DNA from: Betaproteobacteria bacterium
GTDB lineage: Bacteria; Pseudomonadota; Gammaproteobacteria; Burkholderiales; Thiobacillaceae
Assembly (NCBI GenBank): GCA_020049245.1
Contig: JAIFLB010000090.1
Location: 1,427-30,685 of the forward strand
Reading direction: 5' to 3'
Length of the DNA stretch: 29,259 nucleotides
This document shows, one piece after another, positions 7,979 to 16,243 of the stretch (within the stretch, counting starts at the first letter, position 1; every line of letters starts with the position of its first letter). The translations under genes were made by a program, and so were the position numbers. The notes under the pieces are model-generated. The model was not told where the DNA came from. It did no database searches and saw only the letters and a program-made list of their open reading frames with translations.

Positions 7979-8025
7979 AAAATACCGCGCCAAAAAAAGA
8001 CCCTCAAATACGATAAAATCAGCTC

Positions 8026-9570
8026 ATGCCAATCGCCGCCAAACCCGTTCTTCTTCTCATCCTAGATGGTTTTGGCTGCCGCATTGCCGACGCCAACAAT
8101 GCCATCACTTGTGCCGCAAAGCCGAATTTCGATCAGCTCTGGCATGACTATCCGCATACCCTGATCCAGGCTTCGGAAGCCGCCGTAGGTTTGCCGGCCG
8201 GTCAGATGGGCAATTCTGAAGTCGGGCACCTCAACATTGGCGCTGGGCGGGTGGTTTATCAGGAATACTCGCGTATCGATCGCGCCATCCGAAACGGCCA
8301 TTTCGCCGGCAATCTGGCGCTGAATGAAGTCATCAACACGCTGCAGGACAATGGCGGCGCGATGCACATATTTGGCCTGCTGTCTGACGGTGGCGTGCAT
8401 AGCCATGAAAATCACATCCATGCCCTGCTCGATCTGGCCCTACAACGCGGGCTGAAGAAAATTTACGTACACGCCTTCCTGGATGGTCGCGACACTCCGC
8501 CGAGGAGCGCAGAGGCATACATTCGCTGCCTGCAGGACAAGATGGACGGCTTGCGTGGCGGTCGCATCGCCAGCATCGTCGGCCGCTATTACGCCATGGA
8601 CCGGGACAAGCGCTGGGACCGGGTCAAGGTCGCGTTTGATCTGCTGACCTTGGGGCGTGCCGAATTCCAGGCCCCCAGCGCCGGACTTGGCCTTGAAATG
8701 GCTTACGCGCGCGGCGAAAACGACGAATTCGTGAAACCGACCGCAATCGTTGAACGCGGCGGTGACCCGGTTCGCATGCAGGACGGCGATGCCATCGTCT
8801 TCATGAACTTCCGTTCCGACCGCGCGCGCGAAATCACCAAGGCTTTCATCACCCCCGGATTCAACGAATTCGAGCGGGAATATGTGCCCAAGCTTTCCAA
8901 CTATTGCACCTTGACTGGCTACAGCGAAGAGTTCGATGTTCCGGTCGCTTTCCCGCCCGAACGCGTGCGGAACGGATTTGGCGAATACATCGCCAACCTG
9001 GGCATGCGCCAGCTACGCATCGCAGAGACTGAAAAATATCCGCACGTCACCTATTTCTTTAACGGCGGCGAGGAAACCGTTTATCCGGGTGAAGATCGGA
9101 TCATGGTGAAGTCACCCAACGTGGCGACCTATGACCTCAAGCCCGAAATGAATGCTTATGAGTTGACCGACAAACTGGTTGAAGCGATCGAACTGCGCAA
9201 ATACGACGCCATCATCTGCAACTACGCGAACTGCGACATGGTCGGCCATACCGGCATGCTGGATGCGGCGGTGAAAGCAGTAGAAGCCGTTGATACCTGT
9301 CTCGGCCGGGCGGTAAAAGCCATGCAAGGCATTGGCGGAGAAGTGTTGATCACCGCCGACCATGGCAATGCGGAAACCATGCTCGACACCATCACCAACC
9401 AGCCGCATACCGCGCATACCACCAACCTGGTGCCCTTCCTGTACATCGGCCGCTCAGCCCGCATGAAACACAGCGGCGCGCTGGAAGACATTGCGCCGAC
9501 CATGCTCAAGCTGATGGGATTGCCGCAGCCAATGGAGATGACGGGGCATCCCCTCGTCGATTTCGAATAA
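8026..9570 (+). CDS. gpmI: 2,3-bisphosphoglycerate-independent phosphoglycerate mutase
   Basis: 514 residues, the usual length of GpmI/GpmM. It interconverts 3- and 2-phosphoglycerate in glycolysis and gluconeogenesis with two Mn ions. Visible motifs are LILDGFG (N-terminal metal Asp), GNSEVGHLNIGAGR with the phosphorylated serine (S64), HAFLDGRDTPP, and ADHGNAE near the C-terminus. An in-frame stop at 8014-8016 leaves ATG 8026 as the only sensible start. No Shine-Dalgarno sequence precedes it. It is divergent from the arsR/efflux cassette and followed after 5 bp by the EnvC-like gene, as gpmM-envC in E. coli. Confidence 0.97.
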   Translation: MPIAAKPVLLLILDGFGCRIADANNAITCAAKPNFDQLWHDYPHTLIQASEAAVGLPAGQMGNSEVGHLNIGAGRVVYQEYSRIDRAIRNGHFAGNLALNEVINTLQDNGGAMHIFGLLSDGGVHSHENHIHALLDLALQRGLKKIYVHAFLDGRDTPPRSAEAYIRCLQDKMDGLRGGRIASIVGRYYAMDRDKRWDRVKVAFDLLTLGRAEFQAPSAGLGLEMAYARGENDEFVKPTAIVERGGDPVRMQDGDAIVFMNFRSDRAREITKAFITPGFNEFEREYVPKLSNYCTLTGYSEEFDVPVAFPPERVRNGFGEYIANLGMRQLRIAETEKYPHVTYFFNGGEETVYPGEDRIMVKSPNVATYDLKPEMNAYELTDKLVEAIELRKYDAIICNYANCDMVGHTGMLDAAVKAVEAVDTCLGRAVKAMQGIGGEVLITADHGNAETMLDTITNQPHTAHTTNLVPFLYIGRSARMKHSGALEDIAPTMLKLMGLPQPMEMTGHPLVDFE

Positions 9571-9575
9571 TCGCT

Positions 9576-10781
9576 GTGCGCATTCTTGCCGTCCTGCTGG
9601 GTCTGTTTTGCCTGGCCTTCCCGGTTCAAGCTGAACCGGATACCGGCAAGAAAGAAGAATTGAATGATCTGCGCTCGCGCATCAAAGCCCTGCAGGAAGA
9701 ACTGGAACAAACCAACGAAGACAAGTCCGAAGTCACCGACGCACTGAAACACTCCGAGCGTCGGATTTCTGACGTCAATCGGGGTTTGCGCGATCTGGAT
9801 TTACGCCAGCGCAAATTGTCTCGCACCCTTAAACAACTCGCTGCCGACACTCAAACCACTGAAGCCGAAATTGCTGATCAGCAAACGCATCTCGCCGAAC
9901 TGCTACGCAAGCATTATCACCAGGGCGGCGGCGATGCCTTGAAGCTGATGCTGAATGGTGAAAACCCGGGCGAAGTGGCGCGCAATATCGAGTACTACGG
10001 CTACATCGGCCGCGCCCGCGCTGATCTCATCCGGCAACACCGAGCCTCGCTGCAAAATCTGCAAACCTTGCAGGAACAAACCCGCAATCAAAATAGCGAC
10101 CTGCTCAAGGTCAAGCAAGAACGTGTCACGCAGAAGAAAACTCTGGAGATTGAAAAGGGCTCCCGGCAGCAGGTTCTGTACAAATTGTCAGCTCAGATTC
10201 GCCAGCAGCGGAAACAGATCGACACCCTGGTGCGCGATGAAAAGCGTTTGACACAACTGATCGAAAAACTCGCCCGTCTGGCCGCAGCGGCAACCGCCAA
10301 ACCGGCAAAACCCAAACCCCAGCCGAAGCCCACGCTCAAACCAGGCGAAGTCGTCACCAAAGTCGCCGATGCCAGCGTCGCAGGAATAAGTTTTGCGCGC
10401 CTGAAAGGCAAACTGGCGTTGCCGGTGGCCGGAGAAATCATCCGCAAATTCGGTCAAAGCCGGGAAGGTGGAGGCCCTGCTTGGAAAGGGCTCTTTATTC
10501 GAGCCCGACAAGGTATTGAAGTCCGCTCTGTCGGCAGCGGCGAAGTGGCATTTGCGGATTGGCTGCGCGGTTTTGGCAACCTGCTGATCATCGACCACGG
10601 CAACGGTTATCTCAGCCTGTACAGCAATAATGAAAGCTTGTATAAGCAGCCCGGAGACCCTGTCCGTGCAGGCGATGTAGTGGCCACAGTAGGCGCCACC
10701 GGCGGTCAGGATGAACCTGGGCTTTATTTCGAATTGCGCCGACAGGGCAAGCCATTTGACCCATTATCCTGGGTTAAATGA
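9576..10781 (+). CDS. envC: EnvC-like murein hydrolase activator (degenerate LytM/M23 domain)
   Basis: 401 residues starting at GTG, 5 bp after gpmI. Order of parts: signal peptide (cleavage near VQA, residue 19); long coiled coil (about 25-240, several heptad-rich Glu/Gln/Lys/Arg helices); a Pro/Lys linker (about 240-258); C-terminal M23/LytM domain (about 285-400). The catalytic metal ligands appear to be missing: where active M23 enzymes have HxxxD and HxH this protein has WKGLFI-type residues and LYFEL. This is the pattern of EnvC, which does not cut peptidoglycan but activates amidases at the septum. Position after gpmI supports the assignment. Confidence 0.9.
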   Translation: MRILAVLLGLFCLAFPVQAEPDTGKKEELNDLRSRIKALQEELEQTNEDKSEVTDALKHSERRISDVNRGLRDLDLRQRKLSRTLKQLAADTQTTEAEIADQQTHLAELLRKHYHQGGGDALKLMLNGENPGEVARNIEYYGYIGRARADLIRQHRASLQNLQTLQEQTRNQNSDLLKVKQERVTQKKTLEIEKGSRQQVLYKLSAQIRQQRKQIDTLVRDEKRLTQLIEKLARLAAAATAKPAKPKPQPKPTLKPGEVVTKVADASVAGISFARLKGKLALPVAGEIIRKFGQSREGGGPAWKGLFIRARQGIEVRSVGSGEVAFADWLRGFGNLLIIDHGNGYLSLYSNNESLYKQPGDPVRAGDVVATVGATGGQDEPGLYFELRRQGKPFDPLSWVK

Positions 10782-10874
10782 ACCGCGAGCCCGAAACAAT
10801 TCAATGAGATGCTGAAATTCTTTTAGTTATTTTTAGTCAGAACTCCGTTCGCTCAATCAAGATCAAGAGGCACC

Positions 10875-12305
10875 ATGTCAGGCAAGCTTAAACAATTCAG
10901 TCTGATCGGCATCGGCATCGTTTTCGGCGCCGCGCTGACACTCAACTATCCGGCCATCGCCGACCGCGAACCGGAAGCCTTGCCGATCGAGGATCTGCGC
11001 GCGTTCAGCGAAATCTTCGGCAAGATCAAGAGCGACTATGTCGAGCCGGTCGAAGACAAGAAACTGATCACTGAAGCCATCAACGGCATGTTGACGGGAC
11101 TTGACCCGCATTCCTCCTATCTGGATGACGAGGCTTTCAAGGAACTGCAGGTTGGCACCCAGGGCGAATTCGGTGGCCTCGGCATCGAAGTCGGCATGGA
11201 AGATGGCTTCGTCAAGGTCGTCTCCCCCATCGAAGACACCCCGGCATTCAAGGCAGGTGTGAAAAGCGGCGACCTGGTCATCAAGCTGGATGACACCCCG
11301 GTCAAGGGCATGACGCTGAACGATGCCGTCAAGAAGATGCGCGGCAAGCCCGGCACTGACATCATTCTCACCATCGTGCGCAAAGGCGAAGGCAAACCGC
11401 TGACGCTGACGCTGACTCGCGCCGTGATCAAGATCAAGAGCGTCAAGTACAAGCTGGTAGAACCCAATTATGGCTACGTTCGCATTACCCAGTTCCAGGA
11501 GCATTCCGGCGAAAACCTGGTCAGCGCTTTGAAAGACCTGCAAACCCAGAACAAGGGCGAAGCGCTGAGTGGTTTGGTGCTTGATTTGCGCAATGACCCG
11601 GGTGGCCTGCTCAACACCGCCGTTTCGGTTTCCGGCGCATTCCTTAAACCCAACGATCTGGTGGTCTACACCGATGGCCGTACCGAAGACGCCAAAATGC
11701 GCCTGACCAACTCGCGTGAAAATTACCTGCGCCCCGGCGAAAGCGACTACCTGAAAAACCTGCCGATATGGACCAAGAAGGTGCCGATGGTCGTTCTGGT
11801 CAATGGCGGCTCCGCCTCGGCATCGGAAATCGTCGCCGGTGCGTTGCAGGATCACAAACGCGCAGTCGTTCTCGGCACGCAGACCTTCGGCAAAGGCTCG
11901 GTGCAAACCATCCTGCCGCTCAACAACGGTACCGCCATCAAGCTCACCACGGCACGTTACTTCACCCCGAACGGGCGCAGCATTCAAGCCAAAGGCATTA
12001 CGCCGGACATCATTGTCGAAGATGCCACCATTTCAAGTACCGACGGACCGAAAATGGAAGTGCGTGAGGCCGATCTGGAAAAGCACCTGAGCAATGATCA
12101 GGAAAACCCGATCAAGACTGAAGCCAAGCCGAAAGACGATAAAGCCAAGGATGAGAAGGCCAAGGACGACAAGTCCGCCAGCGACAAACCCCATGGCAAG
12201 CCGAAGCTTGAACCCGGCGAGATCGTCAGCAAGAGCGACTACCAGTTCAACCAGGCGCTAACCTTGCTCAAAGGTTTGTCTCTGCTGCAAAGCCGGAAAG
12301 AGTAG
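10875..12305 (+). CDS. ctpA: C-terminal processing periplasmic protease (S41A, CtpA)
   Basis: 476 residues. An N-terminal membrane or signal segment (about 8-28) is followed by a PDZ domain (about 90-170, with GGLGIEV and AGVKSGDLVIKLD) and an S41 peptidase core. The catalytic Ser is in NGGSASASEIVAGALQD and the catalytic Lys in TFGKGSVQT. It acts in the periplasm as a Ser/Lys protease that trims or degrades proteins from the C-terminus; in other bacteria it controls peptidoglycan hydrolases, which fits the EnvC-like gene 93 bp upstream. Near the end is a low-complexity Lys/Asp stretch (about 410-445) before the conserved last helix. An AAGAGG ribosome-binding site precedes the ATG. Confidence 0.95.
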   Translation: MSGKLKQFSLIGIGIVFGAALTLNYPAIADREPEALPIEDLRAFSEIFGKIKSDYVEPVEDKKLITEAINGMLTGLDPHSSYLDDEAFKELQVGTQGEFGGLGIEVGMEDGFVKVVSPIEDTPAFKAGVKSGDLVIKLDDTPVKGMTLNDAVKKMRGKPGTDIILTIVRKGEGKPLTLTLTRAVIKIKSVKYKLVEPNYGYVRITQFQEHSGENLVSALKDLQTQNKGEALSGLVLDLRNDPGGLLNTAVSVSGAFLKPNDLVVYTDGRTEDAKMRLTNSRENYLRPGESDYLKNLPIWTKKVPMVVLVNGGSASASEIVAGALQDHKRAVVLGTQTFGKGSVQTILPLNNGTAIKLTTARYFTPNGRSIQAKGITPDIIVEDATISSTDGPKMEVREADLEKHLSNDQENPIKTEAKPKDDKAKDEKAKDDKSASDKPHGKPKLEPGEIVSKSDYQFNQALTLLKGLSLLQSRKE

Positions 12306-12315
12306 GAGCCACGGA

Positions 12316-12711
12316 ATGTCGGCCGCTTGCGACATTCAAAAGCGTCGTGAAATTGTCTTCCACCCGCTGCCTCCGGGCCAGATTCAGCTCGCTCTGGATC
12401 TGCTCGGACAGTTACCCGGCCTCAAGACCAGCGCGCTTGGCCCGCTCAGCCTTCAAATCGAATATTGCATTGCCGATCATTGTCTGGAGGACATCGAAAC
12501 GTTGCTCTGGACACAAGGCCTGCATCTTGAAGGCAGCCTGCTGATCCGAATCAAACGCAACCTGGCGTATTACTGCGAACGGGTGCAACGCGAAAACCTG
12601 GGCAAGCCGGCGCCACGCACAAAAAACTACCCGGCGCACATCGAAGCCTGGACCAAACGACCGCATGGCGATCACGACGAAACACCTGCGGAATGGCGAC
12701 GCTACAAGTAA
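12316..12711 (+). CDS. Conserved hypothetical protein, compact alpha/beta
   Basis: 131 residues, 10 bp after ctpA in the same operon. I do not recognise a named family. The first about 80 residues alternate strand-helix-strand-strand-helix-strand (REIVFHPLPP, IQLALDLLGQLPG, LSLQIEYCI, LEDIETLLWTQG, SLLIRIKRN), which resembles a ferredoxin-like fold. The rest is charged and aromatic-rich (PRTKNYPAHIEAWTKR, PAEWRRYK). Cysteines occur at about 5, 51, 56 and 87. No signal peptide or membrane segment is seen, so it is probably cytoplasmic. Its stop lies just before the MoeB start, suggesting a shared transcript; whether it works with MoeB is not known. Confidence 0.75.
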   Translation: MSAACDIQKRREIVFHPLPPGQIQLALDLLGQLPGLKTSALGPLSLQIEYCIADHCLEDIETLLWTQGLHLEGSLLIRIKRNLAYYCERVQRENLGKPAPRTKNYPAHIEAWTKRPHGDHDETPAEWRRYK

Positions 12712-12733
12712 AGCGCGCCCAGCATTCCCAGCA

Positions 12734-13486
12734 ATGAACGACGATCAACTGCTGCGCTATTCGCGCCACATCCTGCTCGACCAGATCGGCATCGTCGGAC
12801 AGGAAAAACTGCTTGCCGCGCACGCCCTGATCATCGGTGCCGGTGGACTCGGCAGCCCGGTTGCGTTGTATCTGGCAGCGGCCGGCGTCGGCCATATCAC
12901 CCTGGCGGACGATGACACGGTCGAACTGACCAACCTGCAACGCCAGATCGCCCACGACATGCACAGTCTCGGCGTCAACAAGGCGGATTCGGCCGTCCGG
13001 CGCATGCATGAAATGAATCCGGACATCCAGATCAACGCCCTCAAACTGCGCTTGCAAGGCGACGCACTCGACGCGGCGGTCGCCGAAGCCGACGTCGTTC
13101 TCGATTGCAGCGACAACTTCCCGACCCGGCATGCGGTCAACCGGGCTTGCGTGCGCCACCGCAAGCCGTTGGTGTCCGGCGCCGCCGTGCGCTTCGATGG
13201 CCAGATCAGCGTATTCGACCTGCGCGACGAGGCCGCCCCATGCTATGCCTGTCTGTTCCCGGAACACGCACAGGACGCCGAGATGCGTTGTGCCGAATTC
13301 GGCGTATTCGCACCGCTGGTCGGCGTGGTTGGCTCGATCCAGGCGGTCGAAGCGTTGAAACTGCTGATCGGAACCGGTGAAAGCCTATCCGGCCGACTCT
13401 TGCTGCATGACGCTTTAAGCGCCGATTGGCGGACCTTGCGACTGAAGAAAGACACGGGCTGCGAGGTCTGCGGTCAGGCTAGCTGA
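12734..13486 (+). CDS. moeB: Molybdopterin-synthase adenylyltransferase (HesA/MoeB/ThiF family)
   Basis: 250 residues from the ATG at 12734, where the family's usual start (MNDDQLLRYSRHILL) lies; an upstream ATG at 12665 would add 23 unrelated residues inside the previous gene. E1-like domain: nucleotide loop GAGGLGSP, the NLQRQ arginine segment, and DCSDNFPTRHAVN. Zinc-binding pairs are CYAC in the middle and CEVC at the C-terminus. It adenylates the C-terminal glycine of MoaD or ThiS-like sulfur carriers for molybdopterin or thiamine synthesis; family members are hard to separate by sequence. It ends the plus-strand operon, with only 2 bp to the convergent DUF4936 gene. Confidence 0.9.
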   Translation: MNDDQLLRYSRHILLDQIGIVGQEKLLAAHALIIGAGGLGSPVALYLAAAGVGHITLADDDTVELTNLQRQIAHDMHSLGVNKADSAVRRMHEMNPDIQINALKLRLQGDALDAAVAEADVVLDCSDNFPTRHAVNRACVRHRKPLVSGAAVRFDGQISVFDLRDEAAPCYACLFPEHAQDAEMRCAEFGVFAPLVGVVGSIQAVEALKLLIGTGESLSGRLLLHDALSADWRTLRLKKDTGCEVCGQAS

Positions 13487-13488
13487 GC

Positions 13489-13794
13489 TTAGCTATTTGA
13501 AGCGCAGGCAGCGGTAACCGGTTCAGTCGCCAAGAAGCATTCAGTGCAGCGATTGCCGTCGATGAACATCTCGACGTCATATTCATCCACCGCTTGCCGC
13601 AACAGATGCTCGAAACGCACCGTATCGGCGACGTCGGCATAAGTCTCCATCCACAAACGCGCTTCATCGCGTTTCTTCAGCAAACGGCCACTGACGCCTG
13701 AACGACAGGACAGGCGCGACATCATGCTGCGGATGGCGGTTTCAGTATCGGAATCCGCCTGATTGACCCGATACCAGACGAAATAACTGTGCAA
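13489..13794 (-). CDS. DUF4936 family protein
   Basis: 101 residues. It opens with YFVWYRV, a strand typical of the small betaproteobacterial DUF4936 family. This is followed by an Arg-rich helix, RLLKKRDEARLWMETYADV and a Cys-containing tail (RCTECF). The only available start is a TTG at 13794, 1 bp after the stop of ygfZ, so translation is likely coupled. Function is unknown. Its repeated placement after ygfZ (my recollection for betaproteobacteria) would suggest a link to folate-dependent iron-sulfur maintenance, but nothing in the sequence proves it. Confidence 0.72.
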   Translation of the reverse strand: MHSYFVWYRVNQADSDTETAIRSMMSRLSCRSGVSGRLLKKRDEARLWMETYADVADTVRFEHLLRQAVDEYDVEMFIDGNRCTECFLATEPVTAACASNS

Positions 13795-13795
13795 A

Positions 13796-14821
13796 TCAGG
13801 CTACCGGATAGGGCAATGCCCGGAACACCAGCGGCGCACCATCGCGTGCTTTCAAGTGGACATCGCCGGCATCAACACAACTGTTATGCACCACCGCCAG
13901 TACATCGTAACCACCGCCCGGCGCCGGTGCGGCATTGGCGATGTGGCCAGCGGCTTGATCCGGCAGTTCCGAGCTGAACAACTCGTCACCGGCGGCGGTC
14001 TCGGCATCGATATGTGCCAGGAACAGGCGCCGTTTTACCTTGCCCAGATACTGACTGCGCGCGACGATTTCCTGGCCGGGGTAGCAGCCCTTGTTGAAGC
14101 TGACGCCGCCGAGCAATTCCATGTTCGCCATCTGCGGCACGAAATGATCCTGCGTTTGCGGTAACACCATTGGCACGCCGCTTTGCACCATCAGCCAATC
14201 CCAGGCTGGCGCGCCAACTGGCTGGCAGCGGGCAGCCAGTTGCTGCCAGATCGCCGGCGCCGCTTCAGGCTGCACAAAAACATCAAAACGTTGGTCGCCC
14301 AAGCGCAGGACAAAGGTCTGCTCGCCATGCGCCATGCCCATCAGGCCGCCTGGCAGTTCGTAGCCTAAAGCCTCAGTCAACGCCTGGCTGGCATCCGGGC
14401 CATTCACTCCGAGGCGCACCCATTCGCCGCTGGCATCGCGCGCTTTCACCTTGCTGCGCAGAATGAACATCGACAAACGCTTCTGAATCGGTTCGCGCAA
14501 CGCCGATGGCAACATGACGAGGATGTCCTCGGCGCGCTTCATCACCAGAAAATTGGCCAGCATGCGGCCCTTGGCGGAGAGATAGCCGGCAAACACTGCA
14601 GCCTGATCGGTCAAACCGCGCAGATCGTTGGTGATCTGGCCATGCAGAAAGGTTTGCGCTTCTTCTCCGGCCAAACCAATCAAACCAAATTGGGAAAGGT
14701 CGGCGACAACCGTGCGCTCGGCGGCGGCGGCAAGCTCAGCTTGCGGATCGCCAAAATCAGTCACAGTGGCATCGGCAAGCGCGGCCCCCTGACTCGTCAG
14801 GAATTCGGTCCAGGTCGTCAT
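13796..14821 (-). CDS. ygfZ: Folate-binding protein YgfZ (Fe-S cluster maintenance)
   Basis: 341 residues, GcvT-like fold. The YgfZ signature KGCYPGQEIVAR is at about 244-255 with the conserved Cys246, which in E. coli YgfZ is essential and can form a disulfide with thioredoxin-type partners. The N-terminal HGQITNDL and the KGRMLANFLV segment are also typical. It binds tetrahydrofolate and supports activity of some iron-sulfur enzymes, notably MiaB in E. coli. That is relevant here because miaB lies in the next operon upstream. Length is normal. Confidence 0.93.
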   Translation of the reverse strand: MTTWTEFLTSQGAALADATVTDFGDPQAELAAAAERTVVADLSQFGLIGLAGEEAQTFLHGQITNDLRGLTDQAAVFAGYLSAKGRMLANFLVMKRAEDILVMLPSALREPIQKRLSMFILRSKVKARDASGEWVRLGVNGPDASQALTEALGYELPGGLMGMAHGEQTFVLRLGDQRFDVFVQPEAAPAIWQQLAARCQPVGAPAWDWLMVQSGVPMVLPQTQDHFVPQMANMELLGGVSFNKGCYPGQEIVARSQYLGKVKRRLFLAHIDAETAAGDELFSSELPDQAAGHIANAAPAPGGGYDVLAVVHNSCVDAGDVHLKARDGAPLVFRALPYPVA

Positions 14822-14909
14822 CGGTCATCCTAGAAAATAAGTGCTTTGGGCAAATGCGCCCGCAAGCGGGGAATTCAAGCCTGAATCAGCAGGGTTCTTG
14901 TGCGGCCGC

Positions 14910-15773
14910 TCAAATCAGGTTGAGCAGGCTGGTTTGCTGCAGCCGCTCGATGTGCAAGGTATGCAGGCGGCGACTGTCGGCGCGGAGCACATGGAAGCGG
15001 AAAGCACCGATTTCGATGCTCTCGCCGCGCTTCGGCACACGCCCAAAGGCATGCGTCACCAGACCGCCCACAGTATCGAACTCGTCATCGGCGAAGCTGG
15101 CGCCAAGTGCCTGATTCAGATCGCCAATCTCGGTCTGCGCCTTGACCCGCCAGGCCAGGCCATGTTGGTCATCGCCATCTTCAATCAGGATATTGTCTTC
15201 ATCCTCGTCGTAATCGTATTCATCCTCGATGTCGCCGACGATCTGCTCCAGCACATCCTCGATGGTGACCAGGCCGGCGACGCCACCATATTCATCGACG
15301 ACGATGGCGATGTGATTGCGCGAGGCGCGGAATTCCTTCAACAGCACATTGAGCCGCTTCGACTCCGGAATGAACACCGCCGGCCGCAACTGGTCGCGTA
15401 GATTCAGGTCTTCTTCGGTGAAAGAACGCAACAGATCCTTGGCCAACAGGATGCCGATGACGTTGTCGCGCTCGCCATCGACGGCCGGAAACCGGGAATG
15501 CGCGGTTTCGATGACATAGGGCAGGATTTTGTCGCGCGGGTCGTTGATGTCGACCACATCCATTTGCGCGCGCGGGATCATGATTTCGCGCACCTGCATT
15601 TCCGATACTTGCATGACGCCTTCGATCATCGCCAGCGCATCGGCATCGAGCAGGTTGTTTTCGTAAGCCGCGTGCAGGAGTTCGAGCAACTCCTCGCGGT
15701 TGTCCGGCTCGCGTGAGAGCCAGGAAGTCAGACGTTCGAGAAAACTGGGTCGGGGTAAGTGGCTATCGTCCAT
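14910..15773 (-). CDS. corC: CorC/HlyC-type CBS-domain protein (CorC)
   Basis: About 287 residues from ATG 15773; a TTG at 15788 overlapping the ybeY stop as TTGA is an alternative giving 292. A cytoplasmic protein with two CBS domains (about 65-185; VREIMIPRAQMDVVD and VVDEYGGVAGLVTIEDVLEQIVGDIEDE). A strongly acidic linker and a CorC_HlyC/transporter-associated domain (about 215-287) follow. It lacks the DUF21 membrane domain. Linked to Mg/Co efflux in Salmonella and to YbeY-associated functions by conserved neighbourhood (phoH-ybeY-corC). No clear ribosome-binding site, so coupling to ybeY is likely. Confidence 0.9.
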   Translation of the reverse strand: MDDSHLPRPSFLERLTSWLSREPDNREELLELLHAAYENNLLDADALAMIEGVMQVSEMQVREIMIPRAQMDVVDINDPRDKILPYVIETAHSRFPAVDGERDNVIGILLAKDLLRSFTEEDLNLRDQLRPAVFIPESKRLNVLLKEFRASRNHIAIVVDEYGGVAGLVTIEDVLEQIVGDIEDEYDYDEDEDNILIEDGDDQHGLAWRVKAQTEIGDLNQALGASFADDEFDTVGGLVTHAFGRVPKRGESIEIGAFRFHVLRADSRRLHTLHIERLQQTSLLNLI

Positions 15774-15784
15774 GCGTCTAAAAA

Positions 15785-16243
15785 TCAACTGCCGGGAGGT
15801 TCATAAGGGTCGGGATACCCCAGTCGCCGCATGATAAAGGTTTCAATCGATTCCATGATGACAGCTTCGGTATCCGTCTCATGATCATAGCCTTGCAAAT
15901 GCAACATGCCATGTATCGTCAGATGCGCGAAATGGGCATCCAGGCTGATGCCCTGCTCCGCCGCCTCGCGCGCCACGACTGGCGCGCAGATCACGATGTC
16001 GCCGGACAAGCGGCCATTGGCTTCCGATAGGCCATAGGCGAAGGTCAGCACGTTGGTGGCGTAGTCCTTGCCACGAAAGTCGCGGTTGAGCGTGCGGCCT
16101 TCCGCCTCATCGACGACGCGCAATGCCACCTCGGCATCCAGCATCAGCGCAGCTTTCGCCCAGCGTCGAAAACTCGAACGGCGCGGGCGTTTGGACTTCT
16201 TGACCGCGAACTGAAGATTCAGATCAAGCTTTGGATCGGACAT
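15785..16243 (-). CDS. ybeY: Endoribonuclease YbeY
   Basis: 152 residues from ATG 16243 (MSDPKLDLNLQF); the longer frame upstream lies inside phoH. The metal-binding signature HGMLHLQGYDH (about 115-125) carries the three His of the UPF0054/YbeY zinc site. The segment NRDFRGKDYATNVLTFAY is the usual N-terminal marker. YbeY is a single-strand endoribonuclease needed for 16S rRNA 3'-end maturation and ribosome quality control. The start overlaps the end of phoH by about 20 bp, and the stop touches corC: the common phoH-ybeY-corC unit. Confidence 0.94.
   Translation of the reverse strand: MSDPKLDLNLQFAVKKSKRPRRSSFRRWAKAALMLDAEVALRVVDEAEGRTLNRDFRGKDYATNVLTFAYGLSEANGRLSGDIVICAPVVAREAAEQGISLDAHFAHLTIHGMLHLQGYDHETDTEAVIMESIETFIMRRLGYPDPYEPPGS

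Noticed and set aside
9576..10781. Calling the EnvC-like protein an active M23 peptidase
   Set aside because: The His and Asp metal ligands of M23 are replaced in both motifs, which fits an activator role.
10878..11987. 369-codon minus-strand frame opposite ctpA
   Set aside because: CtpA catalytic motifs and ribosome-binding site are on the plus strand; the other frame shows no domain.
13480..13495. Small hairpin TAGCT-N6-AGCTA at the moeB/DUF4936 convergence as a terminator
   Set aside because: Only five AT-rich pairs and no T-run; too weak to call a terminator.
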